A DNA stretch of 50,976 nt from an uncultured Rhodospirillaceae bacterium (GTDB lineage Bacteria; Pseudomonadota; Alphaproteobacteria; Rhodospirillales; Magnetospirillaceae), in assembly GCA_903941105.1 (NCBI GenBank), contig CAJANL010000213.1, positions 1-50,976 on the forward strand, in the 5' to 3' direction. The notes beneath the pieces were generated by a model. That model saw only the letters and a program-made list of their open reading frames with translations, did no database searches and was not told the origin of the DNA. Positions within the stretch are counted from its first letter, which is position 1. Every line of letters begins with the position of its first letter. Made by a program: the position numbers and the translations under genes. This document shows, piece by piece, positions 8,373 through 23,484 of the stretch.

Positions 8373-9097
8373 TCGGGATCGAGGGCGTTTCCAAATGGTA
8401 CGGCGCCGTCCAGGTGCTCGACGGCTGCTCCACCCGGGTGGCCAGGGGTGAGGTGGTGGTGGTGTGCGGCCCGTCGGGCTCGGGCAAGTCGACGCTGATC
8501 AAATGCGTCAACGGGCTGGAGCCGTTCCAGCGGGGCGACATCACCGTCAACGGCGTCCGCGTCAACGACCCCGCCACCGACCTGCCCAAACTGCGGGCCC
8601 ATGTCGGCATGGTGTTCCAGCATTTCGAGCTGTTCCCGCATATGAGCGTGCTCGACAACCTGTGCCTGGCGCCGGTCAGGGTGCTGGGCCGTTCCCGCGA
8701 CGAGGCCCGCGCCAGGGCGGTGGCGCTGCTCGATCGCGTCGGGCTGCAAAGCCACGCCGTCAAGTTCCCCGGCCAACTGTCGGGCGGCCAGCAGCAGCGG
8801 GTGGCCATCGCCCGCGCCCTGGCCATGGACCCGGTCTGCATGCTGTTCGACGAGCCCACTTCGGCGCTCGACCCCGAGATGATCGGCGAGGTGCTCGACG
8901 TCATGGTCGAACTGGCCCGGGAAGGCATGACCATGATGGTGGTCACCCACGAGATGGGCTTCGCCCGCACCGTCGCCGACCGGGTGGTGTTCATGGACAA
9001 GGGCGCCATCGTCGAGGACGCCGCCAAGGACACCTTCTTCGCCGCCCCCGCCACCGAGCGGGCGCGGCAGTTCCTGGCGCGTATCCTGCGGCATTAG
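8369..9097 (+). CDS. amino acid ABC importer ATPase (GltL-like)
   Basis: Cytoplasmic ATPase of 242 residues that powers the importer. Seen: Walker [10 protein letters not shown] near 32-40, Q-loop [10 protein letters not shown] near 86, signature [15 protein letters not shown] near 137, Walker [15 protein letters not shown] near 158 and H-loop VVTHEMGFA near 191. The ATG overlaps the preceding stop. A dispersed repeat starts two bases after the stop codon and may contain the operon's 3' end. Confidence 0.9.
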   Translation: MIGIEGVSKWYGAVQVLDGCSTRVARGEVVVVCGPSGSGKSTLIKCVNGLEPFQRGDITVNGVRVNDPATDLPKLRAHVGMVFQHFELFPHMSVLDNLCLAPVRVLGRSRDEARARAVALLDRVGLQSHAVKFPGQLSGGQQQRVAIARALAMDPVCMLFDEPTSALDPEMIGEVLDVMVELAREGMTMMVVTHEMGFARTVADRVVFMDKGAIVEDAAKDTFFAAPATERARQFLARILRH

Positions 9098-9098
9098 C

Positions 9099-9148
9099 CG
9101 CCCATTGAGGGCGCGGCCAAGCGAGCGGAGCGAGCGCCCGGCGAGGGC
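9099..9148 (+). repeat. dispersed 50-bp repeat, copy A
   Basis: The left end CGCCCATTGAGGGCGCGGCC and right end GCCCGGCGAGGGC (9136-9148) recur almost exactly at 43437-43487 on the same strand and at 24020-24069 inverted. The centre differs between copies; here it is the direct repeat GCGAGC-gga-GCGAGC. It lies between the importer ATPase and nth, where it could serve as a transcript end. Confidence 0.7.
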
Positions 9149-9171
9149 TATTTATTCTAGGAGTCCCCCAT

Positions 9172-9822
9172 TTGACCCCCGACCGGATCGAGCAGTTCTA
9201 CGCCCGCCTTGCCGCCGCCATGCCCGAGCCCAGGAGCGAGCTGGAATACGTCAACCCCTTCACCCTGCTGGTGGCGGTGGTGCTGTCGGCGCAGGCCACC
9301 GATGCCGGCGTCAACAAGGCCACCCGGCCGCTGTTCGCCCGCATCGACACTCCCACCGCGATGGTGGCGCTGGGGGAGGCGGCGCTGACCGAGGCCATCA
9401 AGACCATTGGCCTCTACAAGACCAAGGCCAGGAACGTCATCGAGCTGTCGCGCCTGCTGGTGGAGCGTCACGGCGGCGAGGTCCCGCGCGACCGCGCGGC
9501 GCTGGAGGCTCTGCCGGGGGTGGGGCGCAAGACCGCCAACGTGGTGCTGAACGTGGCGTTCGGCGAGCCGACCCTGGCGGTGGATACCCACGTCTTCCGC
9601 GTCGCCAACCGCACCGGGCTGGCCTCCGGCAAGACGCCGCTGGAGGTCGAACTGGGCCTGCTGGCGGTGACGCCGGCCAAATGGATGCCGCATGCCCACC
9701 ACTGGCTGATCCTGCACGGCCGCTATGTCTGCACGGCCCGGAAGCCCGACTGCCCGGCGTGCCGGGTGCGGGATCTGTGTGAGTTTCCCGACAAGACGGA
9801 GGGGCGGCTCGCTACCGGGTGA
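9172..9822 (+). CDS. nth: endonuclease III
   Basis: Base-excision-repair glycosylase/AP lyase for oxidised pyrimidines; 216 residues, as in Escherichia coli. Seen: LSAQATDAGVNKAT near 42, the helix-hairpin-helix LPGVGRKTANVV near 113 with the catalytic lysine, VDTHVFRVANRT near 137 with the catalytic aspartate, and the iron-sulfur cysteines in CTARKPDCPACRVRDLC near 186-202. The start is a TTG at 9172 with AGGAG upstream; it reproduces the usual N-terminus, whereas the next ATG (9220) would remove it. The 3' end overlaps the convergent amidase gene by 11 bases. Confidence 0.93.
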   Translation: MTPDRIEQFYARLAAAMPEPRSELEYVNPFTLLVAVVLSAQATDAGVNKATRPLFARIDTPTAMVALGEAALTEAIKTIGLYKTKARNVIELSRLLVERHGGEVPRDRAALEALPGVGRKTANVVLNVAFGEPTLAVDTHVFRVANRTGLASGKTPLEVELGLLAVTPAKWMPHAHHWLILHGRYVCTARKPDCPACRVRDLCEFPDKTEGRLATG

Positions 9823-10486
9823 TCTTCAGCAGCGCCCGCAGCCGTCCGGCGGTCTCGGCGTCGACCACGCCGTCCACCTGCCAGGGGCGGAAATGGCGCT
9901 GGAATGCCGTCACCGCCGCCGTCAGGTCGGTGGTATCCCAGCCGAAATGCGCCAGCCCGGCCGCCACCACGTGATCGGGCGGCACCGCGCTGGCCTCGCC
10001 GCAGGGCCACAGGCCGATGGCGTGGTCCTCGGCCAGGCGCTGCCAGGGGAACAGTTCGCCCGGGTCCTGCTTGCGGGTCGGCGCCACGTCGGAATGGCCG
10101 ACGACATTACGGGCGGCGATGTGGTGGCGCCGCAGGATGCCGTCGATCAGGGTGATCAGCGCCGCCACCTGCGACTCGGGGAAGCGACGATAGCCGAACT
10201 CGTGGCCGGGATTGACCAGCTCGATGCCGATGGAGCGGGAATTGACGTCGCCCTCGCCGCGCCACGAGGAAACTCCGGCGTGCCAGGCGCGCAGGGATTC
10301 GGGCACCAGGGAAAAGACGCGGCCGTCCTCCTCGATCAGGTAATGGGCGCTGACCTTGGCCTCGGCGTCGCACAACCGGGCCAGTGCCGCGGGGCCGTCT
10401 GCCATGCCGGTGTAGTGCAGCACGATCATGTCGATGGCATCGCCCCGGCGGGGCTCGAAATTCGGCGACGGGTGCTCGGTGATCAC
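9812..10486 (-). CDS. N-acetylmuramoyl-L-alanine amidase with peptidoglycan-binding domain
   Basis: Zinc amidase (Amidase_2/AmpD-AmiD fold) cleaving the muramyl-to-peptide bond; 224 residues. Seen: IVLHYTGM near 21, with the first zinc histidine; AHYLIEEDGRVF near 47; GIELVNPGHEF near 87; VVGHSDVAPTRKQDPG near 129, with the second histidine and final aspartate. The tail from about 168 has the aromatic, leucine-rich pattern of a small peptidoglycan-binding domain. No signal peptide is seen, so action on recycled anhydro-muropeptides in the cytoplasm is likely, though the binding domain is more usual in the AmiD type. The GTG start overlaps the EamA stop. Confidence 0.87.
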   Translation of the reverse strand: MITEHPSPNFEPRRGDAIDMIVLHYTGMADGPAALARLCDAEAKVSAHYLIEEDGRVFSLVPESLRAWHAGVSSWRGEGDVNSRSIGIELVNPGHEFGYRRFPESQVAALITLIDGILRRHHIAARNVVGHSDVAPTRKQDPGELFPWQRLAEDHAIGLWPCGEASAVPPDHVVAAGLAHFGWDTTDLTAAVTAFQRHFRPWQVDGVVDAETAGRLRALLKITR

Positions 10487-11346
10487 GCCTTCTTCCTTCC
10501 CCCCAGTTCGATGACGGCGACACCGGCGATGGTCAGCAGGCCGCCTGCCACCTTATACAGGCTGACCGGCTCGCCGAGGAACAGCGCGCTGGCGGAAAAG
10601 CCGATCAGCGGCGCCAACAGCAGGAACGGCGCCACCCGGCTGACCGGATGGCGTGCCAGCAGCCGGTACCACAACGTATAGGCCACCACCGACGAAAACA
10701 GCATGGTGAAGGCGACGCCGGCCCAGGCCAGCCAGCCGGCGGTGGCCATGGCCTCGATCTGGCCGGACTCGAACACCAGCGACAGCCCCAGCACCATGGG
10801 CGCCCCCATCAGCGACATCCAGCCGTTCATGGCCAGGGGAGACAGGGCGCCGATGCGCTTGACCTGGATGTTGGACAGCGCCCACAGCGCCATGGACAGC
10901 GCCGCCAGCAGCACCGAGCCCAGCGACGCCCGCTCGGATTCGAGGGCGATCACCACCACGCCCACCAAGGCGAGGCCGATGCCGCCCAACTGCCGCCCGC
11001 CCGGCCGGTCTCCCTGCAGCGCCCATGCGGTCAGCACCGCGAACGGCGGCCCCATCTGCACCAGCACCGCCAGCGCCGTGGCGTCGAGTCCGCGCAGGGC
11101 GACGAACAGCAGGCCGAAATGCCCGGCTCCCAGCAGGGCGGCCAGGATCAGCAGTCCGGGAAGCTGGCTGCGTCGCGGCCGGAAGAACGGTGCCAGCAGC
11201 AGCGCCACGCCGACAAAGCGCACGGTGGTGACCAGGAAGGGCGGCATATCGGTCACCGCCAGCTTGCCGGCGACGAAATTGAGGCCCCAGATCAGCACCA
11301 CCGCCAGGGCGGCGGCGAGGTCGATGGCGGGCAGGCGAGGGGTCAT
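10483..11346 (-). CDS. EamA-family (DMT) transporter
   Basis: Inner-membrane carrier of 287 residues with two five-span EamA halves, so ten predicted helices. The opening AVVLIWGLNFVAGKLAV near 13-29 is the usual first-helix motif, and SVVAYTLWYRLLARHPVSRV near 230 the matching block of the second half. The family exports amino acids and other metabolites; the substrate cannot be read from sequence. The ATG at 11344-11346 lies ten bases after the uup stop, and its own stop overlaps the amidase GTG. Confidence 0.85.
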   Translation of the reverse strand: MTPRLPAIDLAAALAVVLIWGLNFVAGKLAVTDMPPFLVTTVRFVGVALLLAPFFRPRRSQLPGLLILAALLGAGHFGLLFVALRGLDATALAVLVQMGPPFAVLTAWALQGDRPGGRQLGGIGLALVGVVVIALESERASLGSVLLAALSMALWALSNIQVKRIGALSPLAMNGWMSLMGAPMVLGLSLVFESGQIEAMATAGWLAWAGVAFTMLFSSVVAYTLWYRLLARHPVSRVAPFLLLAPLIGFSASALFLGEPVSLYKVAGGLLTIAGVAVIELGGRKKA

Positions 11347-11356
11347 GACGCCCCGC

Positions 11357-13162
11357 TCACCGCCCCGATTCCTCGCGCCGCGCCTCCAGCTCCAGCCAGC
11401 GCTCCTCGGCCTCGGCCAGCTCGACGCGGGCGGCGTCGGCGCGGGCGGCGAATTTCTGGAAGCGGGCCGGATCGCGGGAATAGAGGCCGGGGTCGCCCAG
11501 ATCCGCTTCCAGCCTGGCGATCTCCGTGCCCAAGCCGTCGATGCGGGCGGGCAGGCCGTCGAGCTCGCGCTGTTCCTTGTAGGACAGCCGCACCGTGTCC
11601 TTGACGCGAACCGGCGCCTGCTTGGCCACGGGCGCCGCCTTGATCTCCTCGACCGGCTGGGAACGCTGCGCCAGATAGTCGGTGTAGCCGCCGACATACT
11701 CCTCCGCCACCCCATCGCCCTCGACGGCGATGACGCTGGTCACCAGGCGATCGAGGAAGTCGCGATCGTGGCTGACCACCAGCAGGGTGCCGTCGTAGTC
11801 GGCCAGCATCTCCTCCAGCAGGTCGAGCGTATCCATGTCGAGGTCGTTGGTGGGCTCGTCGAGGATCAGCAGGTTGGAGGTCTTGGCCAGCAGCTTGGCC
11901 AGCAGCAGCCGGTTGCGCTCGCCGCCCGACAGGGCGCGGACCGGGGTGCGCGCCTGCGCCTCGGAGAACAGGAAATCCTTCATGTAGCCGACCACATGCT
12001 GCGGCCGGCCGCGCACCCAGACATTGTCGCCGCGCCCGTCGGTGAGGGTGTCCCAGACGCTGAGTTCGGGGTCGAGGGCGGCGCGGCGCTGGTCGAACAC
12101 CGCCGCCTCCAGGTTGGTGCCGAGGCGCACGGTGCCGGCGTCGGGGTCGATCTCGCCGATCAGCATGCGCAGCAGGGTGGTCTTGCCGGCGCCGTTGGGG
12201 CCGATCAGCCCCACCCGGTCGCCGCGCAGGATGCGGGTGGAGAAGCCCTCGACGATGATCTTGTCGCCGAATGCCTTGGCGACGCCCTCGGCCTCGATCA
12301 CCAGCCGCCCCGACACGTCGCCGGACTCGGCCGCCAGTTTGGCCTGACGGTTGGCGTCGCGCCAGCCCGACAACTGCTGCCCCCGGTCCTTGCGCAGGGT
12401 CTGCAACGCCCGCAGGCGGCCCATGTTGCGCTTGCGCCGGGCGGTGACGCCGCGCGCCAGCCAGTGCATCTCCTGCTTCAGGCGGGTGTTCATGCGGTCG
12501 AGTTCGGCTTCCTCGGCGGCGGCGGCCTCCTCCTGCCAGGCGGCGAAGCCGCCGAAGCCGAACTCGGCGCGCCGCACCACGCCACGTTCCAGCCACAAGG
12601 TCTGCTGCGACACGTTTTCGAGGAAGCGGCGGTCGTGGCTGATGGTGACCAGGGCGCCGGAATAGGCCCGCAGCCACTCCTCGAGCCACAGGATGCTGGG
12701 CAGGTCGAGATGGTTGGTGGGCTCGTCCAGCAGCAGCGCATCCGGGTTGCCCACCAGGGCGCGGGCCAGGGCGGCGCGCCGCCCCTCGCCGCCCGACAGG
12801 GCCACCGGGTCGCGGCTGCCGTCGAGCTTGACCGCGTCCAGCACCGCGTCGACCCGATAGAGCTGGTCGCGCTCGCCGGGCAGCAGCCCCTCGGCGACGT
12901 AGTCGGAGACGGTGGCGCCGATGATGATGGGGTCCTGCGGCAGCACGGCGATGCGGGTGCCGGGCTGGACGAAGCGTTCGCCGCCATCGGCCTCGACCTC
13001 GCCGGCCAGCACCTTCAGCAGGGTGGACTTGCCCGAGCCGTTGCGCCCGACCAGGCAGGTCTTGTCGCCGCGTCCCACCCAGGTGGTGACGCCTTCGAAC
13101 AAGGGTTTGCCGCCGAAGGTGAGGCGGACGTCGCGCAGGGCGAGAACGGGAGGAGAAGCCAT
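11357..13162 (-). CDS. uup: ABC-F ATPase, Uup type
   Basis: Soluble protein of 601 residues with two ATPase cassettes and no membrane domain. Seen: first Walker A GRNGSGKST near 37 and LSGGEGRRAALARAL; second Walker A GPNGAGKTT near 327 and LSGGERNRLLLAKLL; linker between. The C-terminal 75 residues form the coiled coil typical of Uup (SYKEQRELDGLPARIDGLG onward). ABC-F proteins act at the ribosome; Uup is linked to DNA-recombination and ribosome phenotypes. I start at MASPPVLAL (13160-13162, AGGAGAAG region upstream on the plus strand reads as the coding 5' part). A longer frame upstream overlaps the divergent pepP leader and is not supported. Confidence 0.88.
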   Translation of the reverse strand: MASPPVLALRDVRLTFGGKPLFEGVTTWVGRGDKTCLVGRNGSGKSTLLKVLAGEVEADGGERFVQPGTRIAVLPQDPIIIGATVSDYVAEGLLPGERDQLYRVDAVLDAVKLDGSRDPVALSGGEGRRAALARALVGNPDALLLDEPTNHLDLPSILWLEEWLRAYSGALVTISHDRRFLENVSQQTLWLERGVVRRAEFGFGGFAAWQEEAAAAEEAELDRMNTRLKQEMHWLARGVTARRKRNMGRLRALQTLRKDRGQQLSGWRDANRQAKLAAESGDVSGRLVIEAEGVAKAFGDKIIVEGFSTRILRGDRVGLIGPNGAGKTTLLRMLIGEIDPDAGTVRLGTNLEAAVFDQRRAALDPELSVWDTLTDGRGDNVWVRGRPQHVVGYMKDFLFSEAQARTPVRALSGGERNRLLLAKLLAKTSNLLILDEPTNDLDMDTLDLLEEMLADYDGTLLVVSHDRDFLDRLVTSVIAVEGDGVAEEYVGGYTDYLAQRSQPVEEIKAAPVAKQAPVRVKDTVRLSYKEQRELDGLPARIDGLGTEIARLEADLGDPGLYSRDPARFQKFAARADAARVELAEAEERWLELEARREESGR

Positions 13163-13244
13163 GCCGCGATGGCTACACCGGCCGGACGCCCGTGGCAAGT
13201 GCGCAGCCTTGCCGTCGGCCTCTCCTCCGCCTAGTTTTAGAGGT

Positions 13245-15029
13245 ATGAACACAACCGCCGCCCGCCTTGCCGCCCTTCGGTCCGAACTCGCCGCCCGCGG
13301 CCTCGATGGTTTCATCGTGCCGCGCGCCGACGAGTACCAGGGAGAATACGTCGCGCCCTATGCCCAGCGGCTGGGCTGGCTGACCGGCTTCACCGGCTCG
13401 GCCGGGGTGGCGGTGGTGCTCAAGGAGCGGGCCGCCGTGTTCGTCGACGGCCGCTACACCCTGCAGGTGCGCGCCGAGGTCGACACCGCCCTGTTCGAGC
13501 CGGTGCATCTGGCCGATACACCGCCGACCCGCTGGTTGGGTGATGCATTGACGGCGGGCGCCCGGCTGGGCTTCGACCCCTGGCTGCACACTTCCCAGCA
13601 GGTGGAGACCCTGGAGGCTGCCTGCGACCGCATCGGCGCCGAACTGGTGCCCTGCCTCGATAATCCGGTGGATGCGGTGTGGCCCGACCGGCCGGCACCG
13701 CCGCTGACCCCGGTGGTGCCGCATGGGGTGACGTTCGCCGGGTGCGCGTCGGCGGACAAACGGGCCGAGCTCGCCCGGGCCTTGCAGGCGGAACGGCTCG
13801 ACGCGGCGGTGCTGTCGGCCCCCGACTCGGTGGCGTGGCTGCTCAACATCCGGGGCGGTGACGTCGAGTATGTGCCGCTGCCGCTGGCCTTCGCCATCCT
13901 GCACGCCGACGGCACGGTGCAGCTGTTCCTTGATGCCCGCAAGCCGGCGCCGGGGCTGGCCGACCATCTTGGTGCCGGGGTCCGGGTGCTGCCGCCGGCG
14001 GCACTGGCCGGGGCGCTCGACGCCTTGTCGGGCAAGCGGGTCCGCCTCGATTCCGCCACCGCGCCGTTCTGGATCGCCGGCCGGCTGCAAGCGGCCAGGG
14101 CGGTGGTGGACGAGGGCGCCGACCCCTGCGCCCTGCCCAAGGCCTGCAAGAACGCGGTGGAGCTGGCCGGCGCCCGCGCTGCCCACCGCCGCGACGGGGC
14201 GGCGCTGACCCGCTTCCTCGCCTGGCTGGCGGCGACGGCGCCCGCCGGCGGCCTCTCCGAGATGGCCGCCGCCGATCGGCTGGAGTCCTTCCGCACCGAA
14301 GGCGAGCACTTCCGCGGCCTGTCCTTCCCCACCATCTCGGGGGCCGGCGCCAACGGGGCCATCGTCCACTACCGCTCCACCGCCGCCACCGACCGCCGAC
14401 TGGAGCCGGGGCAGCTTTATCTGGTGGATTCCGGGGCGCAGTACCTCGACGGCACCACCGACGTCACCCGCACCGTGGCCATCGGCCCGGCGGGAGCCGA
14501 GGAACGCCGCCGCTTCACCCTGGTGCTGAAGGGCCACATCGCGCTCGCCGCCGCCCGCTTCCCCGCCGGCACCACCGGCAGCCAGCTCGACACCCTGGCC
14601 CGGCGCGCCCTGTGGGCCGAGGGGCTGGACTACGACCACGGCACCGGCCACGGCGTCGGCAGCTATCTCTCGGTGCACGAGGGGCCGCAGCGCATCGCCA
14701 AGGCCGGCAACACGGTGGCGCTGAAGCCGGGCATGGTGCTGTCGGACGAGCCCGGCTACTACAAGGCCGGCGCCTACGGCATCCGCATCGAGAACCTGCT
14801 GGCGGTGACCGAGGCGTCGGCCCCCGAGGGTGCCGAACGGCCACTGCTGGGCTTCGAAGTGCTGACGCTGGCCCCCATCGACCGGGCCCTGGTGGCGACC
14901 GAGATTTTGACCGCCGACGAACGCGCCTGGCTCGACGCCTACCACGCCCGCGTCGGGGCCGACATCGCCCCGCTGGTCGACGCCGCCACCCGCGAGTGGC
15001 TGGAGGCGGCCACCCGCCCGCTCGCGTGA
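13245..15029 (+). CDS. Xaa-Pro aminopeptidase (M24B, aminopeptidase P)
   Basis: Cytoplasmic dimetal peptidase that removes an N-terminal residue preceding proline; 594 residues, the long three-domain form. Two creatinase-like N domains cover about 1-300. The catalytic pita-bread domain shows the five metal ligands in VDSGAQYLDGTTDVTRT near 394-410 (two Asp), GTGHGVGSYL near 468 (His), LSDEPGYY near 500 (Glu) and IRIENL near 514 (Glu). AGAGG precedes the ATG. It is divergent from uup with an 82-base gap. Confidence 0.9.
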   Translation: MNTTAARLAALRSELAARGLDGFIVPRADEYQGEYVAPYAQRLGWLTGFTGSAGVAVVLKERAAVFVDGRYTLQVRAEVDTALFEPVHLADTPPTRWLGDALTAGARLGFDPWLHTSQQVETLEAACDRIGAELVPCLDNPVDAVWPDRPAPPLTPVVPHGVTFAGCASADKRAELARALQAERLDAAVLSAPDSVAWLLNIRGGDVEYVPLPLAFAILHADGTVQLFLDARKPAPGLADHLGAGVRVLPPAALAGALDALSGKRVRLDSATAPFWIAGRLQAARAVVDEGADPCALPKACKNAVELAGARAAHRRDGAALTRFLAWLAATAPAGGLSEMAAADRLESFRTEGEHFRGLSFPTISGAGANGAIVHYRSTAATDRRLEPGQLYLVDSGAQYLDGTTDVTRTVAIGPAGAEERRRFTLVLKGHIALAAARFPAGTTGSQLDTLARRALWAEGLDYDHGTGHGVGSYLSVHEGPQRIAKAGNTVALKPGMVLSDEPGYYKAGAYGIRIENLLAVTEASAPEGAERPLLGFEVLTLAPIDRALVATEILTADERAWLDAYHARVGADIAPLVDAATREWLEAATRPLA

Positions 15030-15045
15030 CTTGTCCAAGGGAGCC

Positions 15046-15074
15046 TTGGGACTCGACCTCGGCGCACCTAAATA
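15046..15074 (+). promoter_or_regulatory. candidate promoter of acnA
   Basis: TTGGGA at 15046-15051 and TAAATA at 15069-15074 are separated by 17 bases in the 81-base gap before acnA. Both hexamers are only partial matches to the housekeeping consensus. The -35 overlaps a small perfect hairpin, CCAAGG-gag-CCTTGG (15035-15049). Confidence 0.3.
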
Positions 15075-15110
15075 TGCATGTAGCATCCGCGTTTTTCGCC
15101 GGAGGGCACC

Positions 15111-17780
<2,670 letters not shown>

Positions 17781-17791
17781 GGGGACGCCCC

Positions 17792-20730
<2,939 letters not shown>

Positions 20731-20778
20731 TCAGGTCCCTACCCATATCCCCCCGGTCGATGGTAATGTAGGGTTTCC

Positions 20779-23484
20779 ATGATGTCCGCTCGCCCCGACA
20801 CCCAGCTCAGACGCACCCCTTTGTTACTGCTCGTCGCGGTGCTGACCGGCGCGTGCATCGCCGTGGCCGGCACCATGTTCGGGGTTTTCTACGTCGTCTC
20901 GCTGGACGGTCAGAAGGCGCGTCTGGTGGATGCCGTGCGCGCCGAAGCCAGTGCCATCCGCCATCTGGCCGAGCACGAGCGCGATGATCCCCACGGCACC
21001 GATCTGCGCGCCGACACGGTGGCGCGGGTTGTCGATTCGGCCCGCGGCTTTCCCGGCTTCGGTGAGACCGGCGAATTCACCTTCGGCGGGCGCGAAGGCG
21101 AGACCATCGTCTTCTACCTGCGCAACCGCCATCACGGCGTGGGTCATACGCCGTCGGCCGGCTGGGATTCGGGCCACGGCAGCCCGATGCGGGCGGCGCT
21201 GGAGGGCCGCTCCGGCGTCGAGATCGGCTATGATTATCGCGGCATCGAGGTGCTGGCCGCCTTCGAGCCCATCACCGAATTCGGCTTCGGGCTGGTGGCC
21301 AAGATCGACATGGCCGAACTGCGCCGCCCGTTCCTGATGGCGGCGGCGGCGGCCGCGGGTGTGGGCGCGCTGGTGGTGGCGTTCGGCTCCTTCCTGTTCT
21401 TCCGCATCGGCACTCCCATGCTGCGGCAGCTCGACTTCAGCGAACGGCGCTACCGCGAGCTGTTCGAGCACATGCGCTCGCCCATGCTGGTGCTGCGGGC
21501 GATGGAGGGCTGCCGTGATTTCATCATCACCGATGCCAACGACGCCCTCACCACTACCGACGGCCGGCGCCCCGAAGATGTGGTGGGCCGCCGGTTTTCG
21601 GCACTCTTTCCCGGCGCCGGCGACAGTCTGAACCAAGCCATGCTCCGGGTTCATGCCGAGGGGACCGTCGAGCACCTGCCCCACATCTATTACGAGGACG
21701 ACCGCGTCGCCGGCTGGCGGGAACATACCTTGTTCCGACTTCCCTCGGGCGAGGTGGTGAATCTGTTCGAGGACGTCACCGCCCGCAAGGCAGCCGAGGC
21801 CGGGCTGCAGATGGCCCACGCGGTATTCCAGCACACCGGCGAAGGCATCGTGGTGACCACGCCGGAGGGCGTCATCCTGCGGGTCAATCCGGCCTTCACC
21901 GAAATCACCGGCTATGCCGCCGAGGAGGCGCTGGGCCGCACTCCCTCCATCCTTAAATCCGATCATCAGGACGCAAAATTCTACCAGGAAATGTGGCGTG
22001 TGCTGCTGGAAGAGGGCGCCTGGCAGGGCGAGATCTGGAACCGGCGCAAGAACGGCGAAGCCTATCTGGAATGGCTGACCGTCAACGCGGTGCGCAACGA
22101 TGACGGCAGCGTCGCCTACTACATCGCGGTGTTCGACGACATCTCGGAGCTGCACGCCAAGGAATTGCACATCCGCCATCAGGCCTTCCACGACGCATTG
22201 ACCGGCCTGCCCAATCGGTCGCTGCTGATCGATCGCCTGGAGCATGCCCTGGAGGCCGCCGGCCGCGAGGATCGGGGGGTGGCGGTGCTGTTCGTCGATC
22301 TCGATCGCTTCAAGGTGATCAACGATTCGCTGGGTCATGACGTCGGCGACGAGTTCCTCAAGGCCTTCACCACCCGGATGAAGTCGGCCATGCGCCGCGC
22401 TGACACCCTGGCGCGGCTGGGCGGCGACGAATTCGTCATCCTGGTCACCGACTTCACCACTCCGGCCGACGTCGCGGTGATGGCCGACAAGCTGTTCGAG
22501 CTATTGGCTCAGCCCTTCATCCTGGCCGGCCACGAGGTCCACGGCAGCGCCTCCATCGGCATCGCCCTCTATCCCGCCGACGGCTCCGACGCCCGCACCC
22601 TGATGAAGAACGCCGACACCGCCATGTATGCCGTCAAGGAGGGCGGCCGCTCTGGGTACCGCTTCTTCGACGCCAGCATGAACGCCCAGGCCATCGAGCG
22701 GCTGACGCTGGAATCTGCGCTGCGCCGTGCCATCGAGCGGGACGAGTTCGAGCTGCACTACCAGCCCAAGGTCACACTCGCCGACAGCCGTCTCAGCGGC
22801 ATGGAAGCCTTGGTGCGCTGGCGCCACCCCACCCAGGGCATGGTGCCGCCCGACCGTTTCATCCCCTTGGCCGAGGAGACCGGTCTGGTGGTTCCGCTGG
22901 GGGAATGGGTGCTGCGCACCGCCTGCCGGCAGGCCCGCACGTGGCGGCAGGCCGGCTACGAGCCCGGCGCCATCGCCGTCAACGTCTCGGCCCGCCAATT
23001 GGCGCAGCCCGACTTCGCGCAACGAGTGGCGGCCATCCTGGCGGAGGAGCAGGTGCCGTGCCGTTCCATCGAACTGGAGATCACCGAGACGGCGATCATG
23101 CGCGATCCCGCCGCCGCCGCCACCATGCTGGCCGAGCTGGAGGCCATGGGGCTGCGCATTGCGCTCGACGACTTCGGCATCGGCTATTCCAGCCTGGGGC
23201 ATCTGAAGCGTCTGCCCATCTCGGTGTTGAAGATCGACCGCTCCTTCATCAGTGACGTCACCGAGGACCCCGAATCGGCGGCGCTGGCCCGCGCCATCGT
23301 CGAGCTGGCCGGGGCGCTGGCCATCGAGGTGGTGGCCGAGGGAGTCGAGACCGAGGCCCAGGCGGCGTTCCTCACCGGCTGCGGATGCGGCAAGGCGCAG
23401 GGCTGGCTGTTCGCCAAGGCGCAGCCGGCCGACGACCTGGCGGCGAGATTCCTCAGAAGCCCCGCGGTATCGGCAGCCCCGTAG
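20779..23484 (+). CDS. membrane PAS-PAS-GGDEF-EAL signalling protein
   Basis: Predicted bifunctional cyclic-di-GMP enzyme of 901 residues. A first membrane helix (about 13-35) and a second (about 190-215) enclose a periplasmic sensor of roughly 150 residues. Two PAS domains follow (about 225-340 and 350-465). The GGDEF site is intact (RLGGDEFVIL near 550) and preceded by the RRAD inhibitory I-site. The EAL domain is also intact: GMEALVRWRHP near 674 and LDDFGIGYSSL near 796. Both cyclase and phosphodiesterase activities look possible, with phosphodiesterase probably dominant under product feedback. Its end overlaps the convergent gene by 32 bases. Confidence 0.92.
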   Translation: MMSARPDTQLRRTPLLLLVAVLTGACIAVAGTMFGVFYVVSLDGQKARLVDAVRAEASAIRHLAEHERDDPHGTDLRADTVARVVDSARGFPGFGETGEFTFGGREGETIVFYLRNRHHGVGHTPSAGWDSGHGSPMRAALEGRSGVEIGYDYRGIEVLAAFEPITEFGFGLVAKIDMAELRRPFLMAAAAAAGVGALVVAFGSFLFFRIGTPMLRQLDFSERRYRELFEHMRSPMLVLRAMEGCRDFIITDANDALTTTDGRRPEDVVGRRFSALFPGAGDSLNQAMLRVHAEGTVEHLPHIYYEDDRVAGWREHTLFRLPSGEVVNLFEDVTARKAAEAGLQMAHAVFQHTGEGIVVTTPEGVILRVNPAFTEITGYAAEEALGRTPSILKSDHQDAKFYQEMWRVLLEEGAWQGEIWNRRKNGEAYLEWLTVNAVRNDDGSVAYYIAVFDDISELHAKELHIRHQAFHDALTGLPNRSLLIDRLEHALEAAGREDRGVAVLFVDLDRFKVINDSLGHDVGDEFLKAFTTRMKSAMRRADTLARLGGDEFVILVTDFTTPADVAVMADKLFELLAQPFILAGHEVHGSASIGIALYPADGSDARTLMKNADTAMYAVKEGGRSGYRFFDASMNAQAIERLTLESALRRAIERDEFELHYQPKVTLADSRLSGMEALVRWRHPTQGMVPPDRFIPLAEETGLVVPLGEWVLRTACRQARTWRQAGYEPGAIAVNVSARQLAQPDFAQRVAAILAEEQVPCRSIELEITETAIMRDPAAAATMLAELEAMGLRIALDDFGIGYSSLGHLKRLPISVLKIDRSFISDVTEDPESAALARAIVELAGALAIEVVAEGVETEAQAAFLTGCGCGKAQGWLFAKAQPADDLAARFLRSPAVSAAP

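Noticed and set aside
9121-9136. GCGAGCGGAGCGAGCGC as the start of a tandem or CRISPR-like array
   Set aside because: Only two six-base units, inside one copy of a dispersed repeat; no spacers and no cas genes.
10703-13234. Plus-strand frame of 843 residues opposite EamA and Uup
   Set aside because: Antisense to complete ABC-F motifs; low-complexity composition.
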